NCBI GenBank assembly: GCA_963976695.1
Contig: CAXBMB010000001.1
Coordinates: 124,001-188,000 of the forward strand
Length of the DNA: 64,000 nt
From: CAXBMB01 sp963976695
Lineage (GTDB): Bacteria > Pseudomonadota > Alphaproteobacteria > Kiloniellales > DSM-21159
Direction of reading: 5' to 3'
The notes beneath the pieces were generated by a model. It ran no database searches and was not told the origin of the DNA. It saw nothing but the letters and a program-made list of their open reading frames with translations. This document shows, piece by piece, positions 17,196 to 26,777 of this stretch (position 1 is the first letter of the stretch; each line of letters opens with the position of its first letter). A program made the translations under genes and the position numbers.

Positions 17196-18403
17196 CGGGT
17201 CTCTCCTTGAGGTTCGAGAATGAGGTCGCGTGTGACCATAACGCGCACCGGGAATCCTGGTCGGACCGTCAGCGTCGGCGGGATGCCCAGCTGGCGCTGT
17301 ACGATTGCTTCGCCCGCGCGACCGATCGTGTCCTGTGTCCCGTCGCGAATGGCCTGCGCGATCCCGTCGCCATCGTCTTCACCGCTTTCGAGGCCGATGT
17401 TGAGGATCGTGGCGAGACCCGCCGCGAGGAGCAGCCGATCCCAATGGTTGTCGACACCATCTTCCAGCCCTGCGAAGCCCGCCTGATCCGTACCAGGTTC
17501 GCGTTCGAGCACGATTGAGCGCCCGCCGGGGAAGATAAGGCGGGTCCACGCGAGCAATAGGCGGCGCTGACCCGAGGCCACGCGGCTGTCATATTCGCCG
17601 AGCAGACGTGAGCCTTGGGGGATGAGCAGGAACCGCCCGGTCGGGCTGTCATAGACGTGCGAGGTGACCTGCGCGCTGATCTGACCAGGAAGGTCGGAGC
17701 GCAGCCCGGTAATGAGGGCTGCGGGTATCGTCGAACCGGCCTGCAGGACATAGGGGCTTGGCGGCGATTGCAGGAGATCCGACGCGGTCGTGCGCCGATC
17801 CACGTCCCGATCCAAGAAGGCCTCGCGGCGCTCCACATCGTCCGGTGTCAGCTGAGATGTCGCAGAGGTCGGAAACAGCCCTTGTAGGCCGGTGGCAGGA
17901 GGCGATGCCGGGCGAGCTGGAGTAGGCGTTTGGACGGGTGATGCGGTGCGCGCATCCGCGAACAGGACCGCGAGGCGGGCTGCTTCCTCCTCTTGCAGGC
18001 GCAATTGTTCGGCCGGATCGACTGCGCCGGGTGTTGGCACGACAGGCACGGGCTCGCCGCGTCGCTGCGCCGAGAGCACCGGGCGACCGAATTCGCCAGG
18101 CAGCGGCGGGCCGAGTTGCGGGATAGAGCTGTAATCGCTGGGAAGCCGTGAGAGGCCCTCGGCCTCTTGGACCCGGTCGGTGGAGAAGAGTTCGGAAGGT
18201 CCGTCGCGTCCGTCCGGGCTTTGCAGTGCGACAATCAGAATCCCGCCGATGCCGAGTCCACCGACTACGGCGAAAACTGAAATTGCCTTCCGGGAAAGGC
18301 GCATGACGCGGGCCGGATCGGACCGGAGGAGCAACTCCTTCGAGATGTCTTGTTCCGTGCGGGAAGGCTCGCTTGCCGGTTTATTGGCGTCGATGTCCGT
18401 CAT
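17192..18403 (-). CDS. trbI: TrbI/VirB10 conjugation protein
   Basis: Inner-to-outer-membrane scaffold of the type IV secretion core. 403 residues: cytoplasmic N-terminus, one membrane helix (ISVFAVVGGLGIGGILIVAL, about 42-61), a proline-rich periplasmic linker, and the C-terminal beta-barrel domain (YVLQAGSTIPAALITGLRSDLPGQISAQV in parts, then the RLLGEYDSRVA region). Overlaps trbG and DUF2274 by 4 bp each. Confidence 0.95.
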   Translation of the reverse strand: MTDIDANKPASEPSRTEQDISKELLLRSDPARVMRLSRKAISVFAVVGGLGIGGILIVALQSPDGRDGPSELFSTDRVQEAEGLSRLPSDYSSIPQLGPPLPGEFGRPVLSAQRRGEPVPVVPTPGAVDPAEQLRLQEEEAARLAVLFADARTASPVQTPTPARPASPPATGLQGLFPTSATSQLTPDDVERREAFLDRDVDRRTTASDLLQSPPSPYVLQAGSTIPAALITGLRSDLPGQISAQVTSHVYDSPTGRFLLIPQGSRLLGEYDSRVASGQRRLLLAWTRLIFPGGRSIVLEREPGTDQAGFAGLEDGVDNHWDRLLLAAGLATILNIGLESGEDDGDGIAQAIRDGTQDTIGRAGEAIVQRQLGIPPTLTVRPGFPVRVMVTRDLILEPQGETR

Positions 18404-19440
18404 CTGTCCGATCCTTGCCGATGGAGGCTGGCCTGACGATCGTCCCCGCGTGAGGAGCGCTGGCGTCCATCGGTGCGGATGATGCGCACGCGTTGCTGGC
18501 GATCTCCGAGGCGAAGCTCGGCGGCAGCAAAGAGCCGGTCGACGATCATAAAATTGCGGCGGATACGGTAATTGACCAGCTGACCCTCGCCTTCCGGGCC
18601 GATGACGAAGAGTGGCGGCATCTCGCCTTGGCCGATGCCGCGCGGGAACTCGATGAAGACCTGACGCCCATCATCGAAGGCGCGGCGGGGCCGCCAAGGG
18701 GCGCGATCGCCCGTGATACGATAACGGAAGTTGACGTTGGTGAGATCGACGTTCCGTCCGATCGGCATTGCGGCTTCTGCATGCGCATTCTGGCGACGCA
18801 GTGCGATCAGATCGTCTTCCGGATACTGCCACGAGACAGAGGCCATATAGGCCTGCGGTGTCGCGCGGAGCTCTAAATGATAAGTCCGTCGATCTGTATT
18901 GATGACGAGATTGGTGGTGAGGTCAGGCCGCGTCGGCTTGACTAGGATATGGATACGACGGCTGTCGCCTGACCCGCTCTCGGTATCGCCGATGATCCAG
19001 CGGGCCGTATCACCAGCAGCAATCGGTCCGGAACCGACGAGGCTTTCACCTGCCTGCAAGGCAATGTCGGTTACTTGGCCGGGAGAGGTATAGACCTGAT
19101 AGAGTGCGCCGGAGGTGTAGGGGTAGAGCTGGACCGCGTTGATGAAGCCGTCGCGGACTGGTTCCATCCGTGCAGCCGCGTTGGCGTTGGTGACCCGCTC
19201 GGTCGGCTCGGCCGCTTGCGGCGATTTCGGGTCGGCGTCCACGCGCATGAGCTGGCCGGGAAGCGGGAGCGGCTCGGGCCGCTCCACGATCTCCACCGGG
19301 CGCGGCGGCTCGGCGATGAGTGTGGCTTCGACCGGATCGTCATAGCCGATCTCAGGCGGTTTGAAGGTGGCGCATCCTGCGAGAATCGTTGTGGCGAGCA
19401 AGGTTGCGAAGGATAGTTTAGCTGACATGCAATGTCTCAT
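18400..19440 (-). CDS. trbG: TrbG/VirB9 conjugation protein
   Basis: Outer-membrane-associated part of the secretion core complex. 346 residues from ATG 19440, which overlaps the trbF stop (ATGA); an ATG at 19428 is an alternative. The leader ends in LLATTILAGCATF, a lipobox with acylated Cys, unusual for VirB9 but common in TrbG. The body has the CagX/VirB9 features: RIHILVKPTRPDLTTNLVI, TDRRTYHLELRATPQAYM, WRPRRAFDDGRQVFIEFP and the C-terminal RIIR strand. Confidence 0.93.
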   Translation of the reverse strand: MRHCMSAKLSFATLLATTILAGCATFKPPEIGYDDPVEATLIAEPPRPVEIVERPEPLPLPGQLMRVDADPKSPQAAEPTERVTNANAAARMEPVRDGFINAVQLYPYTSGALYQVYTSPGQVTDIALQAGESLVGSGPIAAGDTARWIIGDTESGSGDSRRIHILVKPTRPDLTTNLVINTDRRTYHLELRATPQAYMASVSWQYPEDDLIALRRQNAHAEAAMPIGRNVDLTNVNFRYRITGDRAPWRPRRAFDDGRQVFIEFPRGIGQGEMPPLFVIGPEGEGQLVNYRIRRNFMIVDRLFAAAELRLGDRQQRVRIIRTDGRQRSSRGDDRQASLHRQGSDR

Positions 19441-20123
19441 TGGGCGTTCTCCCTTGACCAGTTGATGGCGTGGACGAAGACGCCGAGGGGGTTCTTGCGA
19501 AGCTTTTCGGCATCGCGGGGCTGTTGGATGACGACGGTGAGAATGCCGGTCCATCGTTCGGTCCGGGCGAGCTGGCCGTTCACGTAACGGCGCTCGCTCC
19601 AGGCAACACGAAAGCTGCTGTCGGAGGCGCGAATGACGCTGGAAATTTCCGCCGTCACCTGCACTTCACCGACGCGTTCAAACGGATCGTCCACTCGTGC
19701 GAAGTCGTTGAGCGCGACTGCGCCGCGGTCGGTGGTGAAATCATAGGCGCGTAACCAATTCTCGCGCAGGACGATCGGATCGGCGGGGCGCTGGCGCACG
19801 TTCTCGATGAAGCGCGCGAGATGGAATGCGATTTGTGGATCCGTCGGGCGGTAGTTCGCAGTCGCGGGGGTCACAGCCTGCGCGGCCCCGAGCCGGTCGA
19901 CCTCGACAACGTACGGCACGATGGTGCCCTGGGTTGATTGCCAGACCAGCGCCAAGCCAAAGACCGCTGTCGTCGCAAGGCATCCGACGGCCATGAGTCG
20001 CCAGTTTTTCGCCTGGACGCTGGCCGATCCCATCCGCTCGTCCCAGGCTTGGGCGGCCTTCTGGTAGGGCGTGGTTGGTTCGGGGGTTTTCGCGTATCGC
20101 ACGCTGGGTCTTTTGAACATCAT
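19437..20123 (-). CDS. trbF: TrbF/VirB8 conjugation protein
   Basis: Bitopic inner-membrane assembly factor of the mating pore. 228 residues: short cytoplasmic tail with TPYQKAAQAWDERMGSA, a membrane helix at about 42-62 (RLMAVGCLATTAVFGLALVW) and a periplasmic NTF2-like domain. Starts in ATGATG that overlaps the trbL stop; overlaps trbG at its 3' end. Confidence 0.95.
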   Translation of the reverse strand: MMFKRPSVRYAKTPEPTTPYQKAAQAWDERMGSASVQAKNWRLMAVGCLATTAVFGLALVWQSTQGTIVPYVVEVDRLGAAQAVTPATANYRPTDPQIAFHLARFIENVRQRPADPIVLRENWLRAYDFTTDRGAVALNDFARVDDPFERVGEVQVTAEISSVIRASDSSFRVAWSERRYVNGQLARTERWTGILTVVIQQPRDAEKLRKNPLGVFVHAINWSRENAQ

Positions 20124-21406
20124 GATCTCTCCGAAAGGCTGATGGCAGTTCCGCCGCCGCCGCCGTCGCCGGAGCGCACGGCGTGGGCGGCGACGCTGGC
20201 ACCGTGTTGCAGGGATTGCTGGCGCTTCATGCGTCGCGCCCAGGCAGGCGGTCCGTCATTCGCAGGCGGTGGCGTGTTGGGTGAATTGCTGAACTTGCCG
20301 CCGGTGGCTTCGAAGGCGGCCCGTGATCCGGATTTGTAGCTGTCTCCGACGGCGCGCTTGAGCGGGCTCATCGCCGCCGACGCGCCTGCCTGACCGACGG
20401 CTGCCATGCCGCTCGCGGCCTTCCCGGCCGTGCTCGATCCCGACGCTGCGCCAATCTGGAAGGCGGTCGAGGCACCACCTGCAACAGCGGACCCACCGCG
20501 CAACGCTGCACCACCTGCCGCGCCAGCCATCTTTGCGCCAGCGAGGCCGCCTGCGACGACGCCGCCCGCCGCGAGACCGGCACCGACGGCAGCGCCAGCC
20601 CCGAGTTGTGGTCCGCCGGAGACGATGCCGTTGGCGATACCCGGTCCGAAGATACCGAGCGCCAGAAGCGAGAGCGCCGCGAGGACGACGGCCATAGCAT
20701 CGTTGATCGTCGGCTCGCCCGTAAATCCTGCGGTGAACTCGCCGAAGATGGTCGAGCCGATCCCGACGATGACCGCGAGGACGAGCACTTTGACGCCGGA
20801 CGAGATGACGAGACCGAGCACACGCTCGGCCATGAAAGCGGTCTTGTTGAAGAGGCCGAACGGCACGAGAATGAAACCCGCGAGCGTGGCCAGTTTGAAC
20901 TCAATGAGGGTGACGAACAGTTGGATCGCGAGGATGAAGAAGGACAGGATCACGACGATCCAAGCGAACATCAGTATCGTGATCTGGATGAAGTTCTCGA
21001 AGAAGGACACGAACCCCATGAGGTCGGCGATGGATTCGAGGATCGGCTGACCGGCTTCTAGGCCAACGGCGGCGATGCGTCCGGGTTGCATTAGCTCGCC
21101 CGCGCCGAGAGCACCGCCCGTGGCGACCAGGCCGAGGCCCGCGAAACTCTCGAAGACGACCCGGGCGAGCCAGTTCCAGTTGCTAATGATGTAAGCAAAG
21201 ACACCGACGAAGAGGGTTTTCTTGACCAGCCGTCCGATGATGTCCTCGTCCGCGCCCCAAGCCCAGAAAAGTGCTGCAAGCGTGACGTCGATAACGATGA
21301 GCGTGGTAGCGAGAAAGGCGACATCACCGCCGAGCAGTCCGAATCCGCTGTCGATATAGCTGGTGAAGACCTGCAGGAACCGATCGATGACGCCGACATC
21401 GCCCAT
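20120..21406 (-). CDS. trbL: TrbL/VirB6 conjugation protein
   Basis: Polytopic inner-membrane channel component. 428 residues: about six helices in the first 270 (for example LGLVATGGALGAGELMQP between helices, FFENFIQITILMFAWIVVIL), then a long Gly/Ala-rich segment (about 275-350) and a Ser/Pro/Gly-rich tail typical of TrbL. The low-complexity tail varies freely in this family. Confidence 0.94.
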   Translation of the reverse strand: MGDVGVIDRFLQVFTSYIDSGFGLLGGDVAFLATTLIVIDVTLAALFWAWGADEDIIGRLVKKTLFVGVFAYIISNWNWLARVVFESFAGLGLVATGGALGAGELMQPGRIAAVGLEAGQPILESIADLMGFVSFFENFIQITILMFAWIVVILSFFILAIQLFVTLIEFKLATLAGFILVPFGLFNKTAFMAERVLGLVISSGVKVLVLAVIVGIGSTIFGEFTAGFTGEPTINDAMAVVLAALSLLALGIFGPGIANGIVSGGPQLGAGAAVGAGLAAGGVVAGGLAGAKMAGAAGGAALRGGSAVAGGASTAFQIGAASGSSTAGKAASGMAAVGQAGASAAMSPLKRAVGDSYKSGSRAAFEATGGKFSNSPNTPPPANDGPPAWARRMKRQQSLQHGASVAAHAVRSGDGGGGGTAISLSERS

Positions 21407-21409
21407 GGC

Positions 21410-21682
21410 TTACTCCGCGCTCTGATTGTCTGAGGGCGCGCCAAAGAAGCGCCGGCGGTTCTCGGCCCAGGCTTTTTGGCAGGCGACGTCGGTCTCCAGT
21501 TCCTCGGGCGTCAGCGTCCGGCAGTGCTGGAGTTTTTGTCTAAGGGGATCACCCAAGACTGAGAGGGCGGGTGCTGCCTCCTCCTCGAGCGTGCGTTGCA
21601 GCTCAGTCGCGGCCATGAGCGCCGCAACGGCGCCCATGGCGATGGCGATCCCTTTGAGGGTGGTCTCTGCGGTGAGCTTCAT
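21410..21682 (-). CDS. Putative entry-exclusion protein TrbK-alt
   Basis: 90 residues: a signal or membrane helix (LKGIAIAMGAVAALMAATEL), then a short periplasmic region with two Cys (KLQHCRTLTPEELETDVACQKAW). The place between trbJ and trbL and the CRTLTPEE...CQKAWAENRRRFF pattern match the TrbK-alt family. Likely role: blocks uptake of a second copy of the same element (inferred). Confidence 0.85.
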   Translation of the reverse strand: MKLTAETTLKGIAIAMGAVAALMAATELQRTLEEEAAPALSVLGDPLRQKLQHCRTLTPEELETDVACQKAWAENRRRFFGAPSDNQSAE

Positions 21683-21688
21683 GGCGGC

Positions 21689-22471
21689 CTATCGGAACAT
21701 CCGGACGGTGGTCGGCTCATAGCCGCTGTCATAGTCGAGGAATCGTGTGAGGTTCTCGCGCGCCTGCGCCTCGGCGGAGGCGGCACGCGCGGCTTCGAGC
21801 GACTGCGCCCGGTTCTGCGCGGCAATGGCGCCGGTCAGATCGGAGATTTGCTGGCTTTGTAGCGCGAGCAACTGGTTCCCGGCCTGCGTGGCCTGCAGGG
21901 CACCGGTCGCGGCCTGACTCCGGCCCACGAGCGCCTGCATCTCGGTGCGGGCGGTTTCGATATTGCCTACGACACCCGCCTGTACCTTCAGTGCGTCTTC
22001 GAACCCTGCCACGGAAGTCTGCCAGCGTTCGCGGGCACCGCCGATCATCTCGTCGAAGTCGCCGCGCGCTGCTGACTCGCCGTAATCCTGTGTGAAGGCT
22101 TCGTCGATCGTTGCCACGTCGTGTGCGATGCGCTGTGCTTCCCCGAGCAATTGCTGCGTTTGCTGCACGGAGGACTGCAGCTGTGTGAGCGACGAATATG
22201 GCAGGCTCGCAAGATTGCGCGCCTGATTGACGAGCATCGCTGCTTCGTTTTGTAGCTGGGCGATCTGGTTGTTGATTTGCTCCAGTGTCCGCGCGGCGGT
22301 CAGCAAGTTCTCGGCATGGTTTGTCGGGTCGTAGACGATTCCGCCGAACCCGCCGCCGAACAGCCCGGCATGGGCGGGCGGCGCGGTCGTCGGTGAGAGC
22401 GCGATCGCACTCGACAGCAGTAAGGCAGCGGCTGCGCGCGCGGCAAATTTACGTGTCTTGGTGTTGGTCAT
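21689..22471 (-). CDS. trbJ: TrbJ/VirB5 conjugation protein
   Basis: Periplasmic minor pilus component. 260 residues from ATG 22471, preceded by GGAGA. Signal peptide AAAALLLSSAIALSPTTAPPAHAG; then the family hallmark YDPTNHAENLLTAARTLEQINNQI and a long coiled-coil (LQNEAAMLVNQARNLA onward). Starts inside the end of trbE, a 23-bp overlap. Confidence 0.94.
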   Translation of the reverse strand: MTNTKTRKFAARAAAALLLSSAIALSPTTAPPAHAGLFGGGFGGIVYDPTNHAENLLTAARTLEQINNQIAQLQNEAAMLVNQARNLASLPYSSLTQLQSSVQQTQQLLGEAQRIAHDVATIDEAFTQDYGESAARGDFDEMIGGARERWQTSVAGFEDALKVQAGVVGNIETARTEMQALVGRSQAATGALQATQAGNQLLALQSQQISDLTGAIAAQNRAQSLEAARAASAEAQARENLTRFLDYDSGYEPTTVRMFR

Positions 22472-24935
22472 GGTCAGTCTCCTTGGCTTCGGTGGGGGAT
22501 GGGGTGGCGTCGATGACGGCGTCGGATGGCCCAAGCAGCTCGACCGCCCAATTCAGATCGCGCCGCGCGAGCCAAGCGGCGGCGAATCCGTCGCGGCCAT
22601 GTTCGGCGAGCACGGTGTCGATGGCAGCATGGTCGGATTTGGACGAGGCGGCGGTGAAGGCCAGTGCGACCTCGCCGAGGCCGAGTGCGAAGAGCCGGTT
22701 CCCGCGTCTGGACTGGCAGTAGTAGTCCTGCTTCGGAGTACTGCGCGCGATGATCTCGATCTGGCGGTCGTTCAGCCCGAACCTGCGGTAGGTCGCGGCG
22801 ATCTGCGGCTCAAAGGCGCGCTCGTTCGGCAGGAAGATTCGGGTCGGGCAGCTCTCGACGATGGCGGGTGCGATGTCCGAACCATCGATATCTGCAAGCG
22901 ATTGGGTGGCGAAAACGACGCTCGCATTCTTCTTGCGCAACGTCTTGAGCCATTCGCGAAGTTGGCTGCCGAAGGTGGCGTCATCGAGCGCGAGCCAGCC
23001 TTCATCGACGATGATGAGGCTTGGTCGTCCATCGAGCCGGGCCTCGATGCGGTGGAAGAGATAGGCGAGCACGGCAGGTGCTGCCGCCGAACCGATCAGC
23101 CCTTCCGTTTCGAAGGCTTGCATGTCTGCCGTGCCAAGCGCTTCGCTCTCGGCATCGAGCAGCCGTCCGAACGGGCCGCCGAGGCAGAACGGGGCCATCG
23201 CACGTTTGAGATCGTTGGATTGGAGCAAGACCGACAGACCCGTCAATGTGCGTTCTTCGGCAGGCGCGGATGCTAGTGACGTCAGCGCGGACCAAAGGTG
23301 ATCGCGGACGATCGGATCGATCTCCATACCCTCGCGCGCCAACAGCCCGGCGAGCCAGTCCTGCGCCCAGGCGCGTTCGGCCGGATCGTCGATCCGTGCG
23401 AGCGGCTGCAGCTGGACAGCGTTCTCATCCTCCGACAGTGCCAGACCGAGATCTTCCCAATCGCCACCACAGGCGATCGTCGCGCAGCGGATCGAGCCGC
23501 CGAAATCGAAAGCGAAGACCTGTGCGTGCGCGTAGCGACGGAACTGCAGCGCCATGAGTGCAAGGAGCACGGATTTCCCGGCCCCGGTCGGCCCGACCAT
23601 GAGCGTGTGGCCGACATCTCCGACATGGGTCGAGAAACGAAACGGCGTCGCACCCTGTGTCTCGGCATAGAAGAGTGGCGGTCCGTCCAGATGATCGTTG
23701 CGCGTCGGTCCGGCCCAGACTGCCGAGATCGGGATCATGTGTGCGAGGTTCAGCGTCGAGATCGGCGGCTGGCGGACATTGGCATAGAGATGGCCCGGCA
23801 GTGATCCAAGCCACGCTTCAACGGCGTTGAGCGTCTCCGGCATGCAGGTGAAGTCGCGGCCCTGCACGACTTTCTCGGCGAGCTTGATCTTCGCCTCGGC
23901 GGCGCGCTCGTCTTCGTCCCAGACCGTGATGGTCGCGGTGACATAAGCCGCACCCACGATGTCCGAGCCGAGTTCCTGCAGGGCGTCGTCCGCATCCAGC
24001 GCCTTGTTCTCGGCATCGCTGTCCATAAGCGCGGACGCCTCGTTGGTCATCACCTCCTTCAGGATCGCTGCCACCGATTTGCGCTTGGCGAACCACTGGC
24101 GACGGATGCGGGTCAGGAGCTTGGTCGCATCGCTCTTGTCGAGACAGATGGCGCGGGTAGCCCAGCGATATTCGAAGGCCTGCGCGTTAAGTTCGTCGAG
24201 AAGCCCGGGCCAGGTTGAGGTCGGGAAACCGGTGATGGAGACTGTTCGCAGATGGGCATTGCCCAAGCGCGGGGAGAGACCGCCGATCAGCGGTTGATCC
24301 GCGAGATAGGCATCGAGATGCATTGGGGTTTCGGGCACGCGGACAGTCTGCCGCCGCGTCGAGATCGTCGAATGCAGATAGGTCAGCGTGTCTTCGTCGG
24401 AGAGCCAGTCCGCTTCGGGCATGAAGCCGTCGAAGAGATCGAGCAGGCGTTCGCTGCGCGATATGAAGGCAGCGATGTGCTCCTGCGGGTTTGCGCCTTT
24501 GGTCGGTGCGTCCTCGAACAGCCACGCGCTCGCCCGGCTCGTATCATCTGCGGGCGGCATCCAAGTCAGGGTCAGGAAATAGCGGCTCTCGAAATGGGAG
24601 GACGCTTCCTCGAACTGTGCGCGCCGTTCCGCATCCACGAGCGCAGAGACCGGATCGGGAAACTCCGACAGCGGATAGTAACGCGCGGGCAATCGCTGCG
24701 CCTCGACGAAGACAGCCCAACGCGAGCCAAGGCGACGCAAGGCGCTGTTGAGCCGGGCGGCAGTCGCGACCAACTCAGCCGGTGTTGCGGAATCGAGGTC
24801 TGGCCCCCGGAACCGCCCCGTGCGTTGGAGGCTACCATCCTTATTGAGCACGATCCCGTCGCTGATCAGCGCGGCCCAAGGCAGGAAGTCCGAGAGCAGA
24901 GAGGCTTTGGAGCGATATTCGGCGAGGCGCATCAT
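22449..24935 (-). CDS. trbE: TrbE/VirB4 conjugation ATPase
   Basis: Cytoplasmic motor of pilus assembly and substrate transfer. About 828 residues. The N-terminal CagE/TrbE domain precedes the motor domain with Walker A MVGPTGAGKSVLL near 455, Walker B IIVDEGWLALDD and the arginine/glutamine segment VVFATQSLADI. The ATG at 24935 is preferred; a GTG at 24947 overlapping trbD is an alternative. Full length. Confidence 0.95.
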   Translation of the reverse strand: MMRLAEYRSKASLLSDFLPWAALISDGIVLNKDGSLQRTGRFRGPDLDSATPAELVATAARLNSALRRLGSRWAVFVEAQRLPARYYPLSEFPDPVSALVDAERRAQFEEASSHFESRYFLTLTWMPPADDTSRASAWLFEDAPTKGANPQEHIAAFISRSERLLDLFDGFMPEADWLSDEDTLTYLHSTISTRRQTVRVPETPMHLDAYLADQPLIGGLSPRLGNAHLRTVSITGFPTSTWPGLLDELNAQAFEYRWATRAICLDKSDATKLLTRIRRQWFAKRKSVAAILKEVMTNEASALMDSDAENKALDADDALQELGSDIVGAAYVTATITVWDEDERAAEAKIKLAEKVVQGRDFTCMPETLNAVEAWLGSLPGHLYANVRQPPISTLNLAHMIPISAVWAGPTRNDHLDGPPLFYAETQGATPFRFSTHVGDVGHTLMVGPTGAGKSVLLALMALQFRRYAHAQVFAFDFGGSIRCATIACGGDWEDLGLALSEDENAVQLQPLARIDDPAERAWAQDWLAGLLAREGMEIDPIVRDHLWSALTSLASAPAEERTLTGLSVLLQSNDLKRAMAPFCLGGPFGRLLDAESEALGTADMQAFETEGLIGSAAAPAVLAYLFHRIEARLDGRPSLIIVDEGWLALDDATFGSQLREWLKTLRKKNASVVFATQSLADIDGSDIAPAIVESCPTRIFLPNERAFEPQIAATYRRFGLNDRQIEIIARSTPKQDYYCQSRRGNRLFALGLGEVALAFTAASSKSDHAAIDTVLAEHGRDGFAAAWLARRDLNWAVELLGPSDAVIDATPSPTEAKETDHDQHQDT

Positions 24936-24939
24936 CGGG

Positions 24940-25209
24940 TCACACACCCATCCAGGTCGGATAACGAAGGTGACGTAGCGTCACGTCAGCGATTTGAGGA
25001 TCACGCTTCGCGGCATAGACCGCCAGCATGTGCCCGACCGCCCAGAGCACCAGCCCGACGAGCCAGAGCCGTAGACCGAGACCGACCGCCGCTGCGATCG
25101 TGCCATTGGCGATCGCGATGGTCCGCGGTGCGCCGCCGAGCAGGATCGGCATGGTGAGTGCCCGGTGCACTGGGGCAGTAAAGCCGGGAATGTCGGTTGC
25201 GTCGGTCAT
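24940..25209 (-). CDS. trbD: TrbD/VirB3 conjugation protein
   Basis: 89-residue inner-membrane protein with the VirB3 pattern: PGFTAPVHRALTMPILLGGAPRT, two adjacent membrane helices (about 30-65), then KRDPQIADVTLRHLRYPTW. Start overlaps the trbC stop (ATGA). Confidence 0.93.
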   Translation of the reverse strand: MTDATDIPGFTAPVHRALTMPILLGGAPRTIAIANGTIAAAVGLGLRLWLVGLVLWAVGHMLAVYAAKRDPQIADVTLRHLRYPTWMGV

Positions 25210-25541
25210 ACGAGGACGCCGCCGCCGAAGGAGAAAAAGCTCAGGAAGAAGCTGGACGCGGCGAAGGCGATCGATAGCCCGAAGACGATCTGGACGAGAC
25301 GCCGTGCGCCGCCGGATGTGTCGCCAAAGGCCAATGTGAGACCAGTGATGATGATGATCATGACCGCGACGATCTTGGCGACGGGGCCTTCGATCGATTC
25401 CAGGATCGCCTGTAGCGGGGCTTCCCAAGGCATGCCTGAGCCCGCTGCCTCGGCCTGACCGGCCATTATCAGGAAACCGAGCGCGACAGCTGAGACATAG
25501 ATCGGCAAGCGCGGATAGAAGATGGAAGTTCGCGTCATCAT
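25206..25541 (-). CDS. trbC: TrbC/VirB2 pilin precursor
   Basis: 111-residue prepilin: signal segment ending VALGFLIMAGQAEAAGSGMPWE, then two hydrophobic helices (PVAKIVAVMIIIITGLTLAFG; IVFGLSIAFAASSFFLSFF). P-type TrbC pilins are cleaved and cyclised by TraF, which the element also encodes at 33187-33699. Starts with ATGATG overlapping the trbB stop. Confidence 0.92.
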   Translation of the reverse strand: MMTRTSIFYPRLPIYVSAVALGFLIMAGQAEAAGSGMPWEAPLQAILESIEGPVAKIVAVMIIIITGLTLAFGDTSGGARRLVQIVFGLSIAFAASSFFLSFFSFGGGVLV

Positions 25542-26521
25542 GGGTTTGGTCCTTTCGGGTTGCTGAGGAGGGATTGAAGGGAATAGTCGCCGTCGGCGGT
25601 CAGGCCGATCACACGTGCGAGCTCGGTCAGTCGGCGGTCGGAACCACGACCCGTGAGGATCGCGATCACGTCGATTGTGTCGGCGATAAGCGGACGCGGC
25701 ACCGTGACGACGGCTTCCTGGATGAGCTGTTCGAGGCGGCGCAGCGCACCGATGGCGGACCCTGCGTGGATCGTACCGATCCCGCCGGGATGGCCGGTGC
25801 CCCAGGCTTTAAGGAGATCGAGCGCTTCGGCACCACGCACCTCACCGATAGGGATGCGATCAGGCCTGAGTCGGAGCGAGGAGCGCACGAGATCGGAGAG
25901 CGTCGCAACGCCATCCTTGGTGCGGAGCGCGACAAGATTGGGCGTCGTACATTGAAGCTCGCGCGTGTCCTCGATCAGGACGACGCGGTCTGAGGTTTTG
26001 GCGACTTCCGCCAAGAGCGCATTGGTCAGGGTGGTTTTGCCGGTGGAGGTGCCGCCTGCGACCAGGATGTTCGCTCGTCCGGTGACCGCTTCGCGGAGCG
26101 CTTCAGCGGCGTCCTCCGACATGATCTTGGTTCGGACGTAGTCGTCTAGCGTGAAGACGGCGACGGCGGGCTTGCGGATCGCGAAAGTCGGCGCAGCGAC
26201 CACGGGCGGCAGCAATCCTTCGAAGCGCTCCCCAGTCCCGGGCAAATCTGCGGAAACGCGTGGCGCATCGGCGTGGACCTCGGCACCGACATGATGCGCA
26301 ACCAACCGGACAATTCGTTCTCCGTCGTGAGGGGATAGATCGGCCCCCGTGTCACAAAGGCCTTGTCCGAGACGATCGACCCAGAGGCGACCATCTGGAT
26401 TGAGCATGACCTCGACAACTGTGTTTTCGTCTAGCCAAGCCGCGATATCGGCCCCGAGCGCCGTCCGGAGCATGCGGGAACCGCGCTCGATCGCTTCTGA
26501 TTTGAATGTCTGGACGTTCAT
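25538..26521 (-). CDS. trbB: TrbB/VirB11 conjugation ATPase
   Basis: Hexameric traffic ATPase at the cytoplasmic face of the pore. 327 residues with Walker A VAGGTSTGKTTLTNAL, Asp box VLIEDTRELQC, Walker B region RIPIGEVRGAEALDLLKAWGTGHPGGIGTIHA and the His box. First gene of the trb operon; the 246 bp upstream should hold its promoter. Confidence 0.95.
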   Translation of the reverse strand: MNVQTFKSEAIERGSRMLRTALGADIAAWLDENTVVEVMLNPDGRLWVDRLGQGLCDTGADLSPHDGERIVRLVAHHVGAEVHADAPRVSADLPGTGERFEGLLPPVVAAPTFAIRKPAVAVFTLDDYVRTKIMSEDAAEALREAVTGRANILVAGGTSTGKTTLTNALLAEVAKTSDRVVLIEDTRELQCTTPNLVALRTKDGVATLSDLVRSSLRLRPDRIPIGEVRGAEALDLLKAWGTGHPGGIGTIHAGSAIGALRRLEQLIQEAVVTVPRPLIADTIDVIAILTGRGSDRRLTELARVIGLTADGDYSLQSLLSNPKGPNP

Positions 26522-26732
26522 TGGCGGTCCCGCATCTGGTTACGGGATCGAGTAAGAAGACCGGCATTAAGTTATGGGCAACAGGTTTGACGTCGTAGTA
26601 GTGGTCTGGCGTGTAACGGCAGGAAGACGGGCAGATGTGAGATTCAGGCACTCAGGGAAGGTCGGCTGTGCGGACTTTCCTGCCGTTCGCGCAATGTCTG
26701 CATTGCCATCCAGGACGGATAATTTCGCCGAG
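26522..26732. other. Divergent intergenic region, trbB / arsR-like
   Basis: Non-coding stretch between the leftward trbB start and the arsR promoter. It should contain the trb operon promoter. A pair of related segments, GGCAGGAAGACGGG (26610s) and TTTCCTGCCG (26680s), is inversely complementary over AGGAAGAC/GGACTTTCCTGC only in part; no firm site is called. Confidence 0.35.
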
Positions 26733-26777
26733 TTGACCTTCGCCAAGAATTAGCAATACTGAAGTATATGCTTCAGT
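26733..26777 (+). promoter_or_regulatory. Promoter and operator of the ArsR-like gene
   Basis: TTGACC (-35, 26733-26738), 16-bp spacer, AATACT (-10, 26755-26760). A perfect dyad ACTGAAG-TATATG-CTTCAGT (26758-26764 and 26771-26777) covers the -10 box and the start codon at 26768. The transcript would begin at or next to the ATG, and no ribosome-binding site is visible, so the mRNA may be leaderless. Confidence 0.6.
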
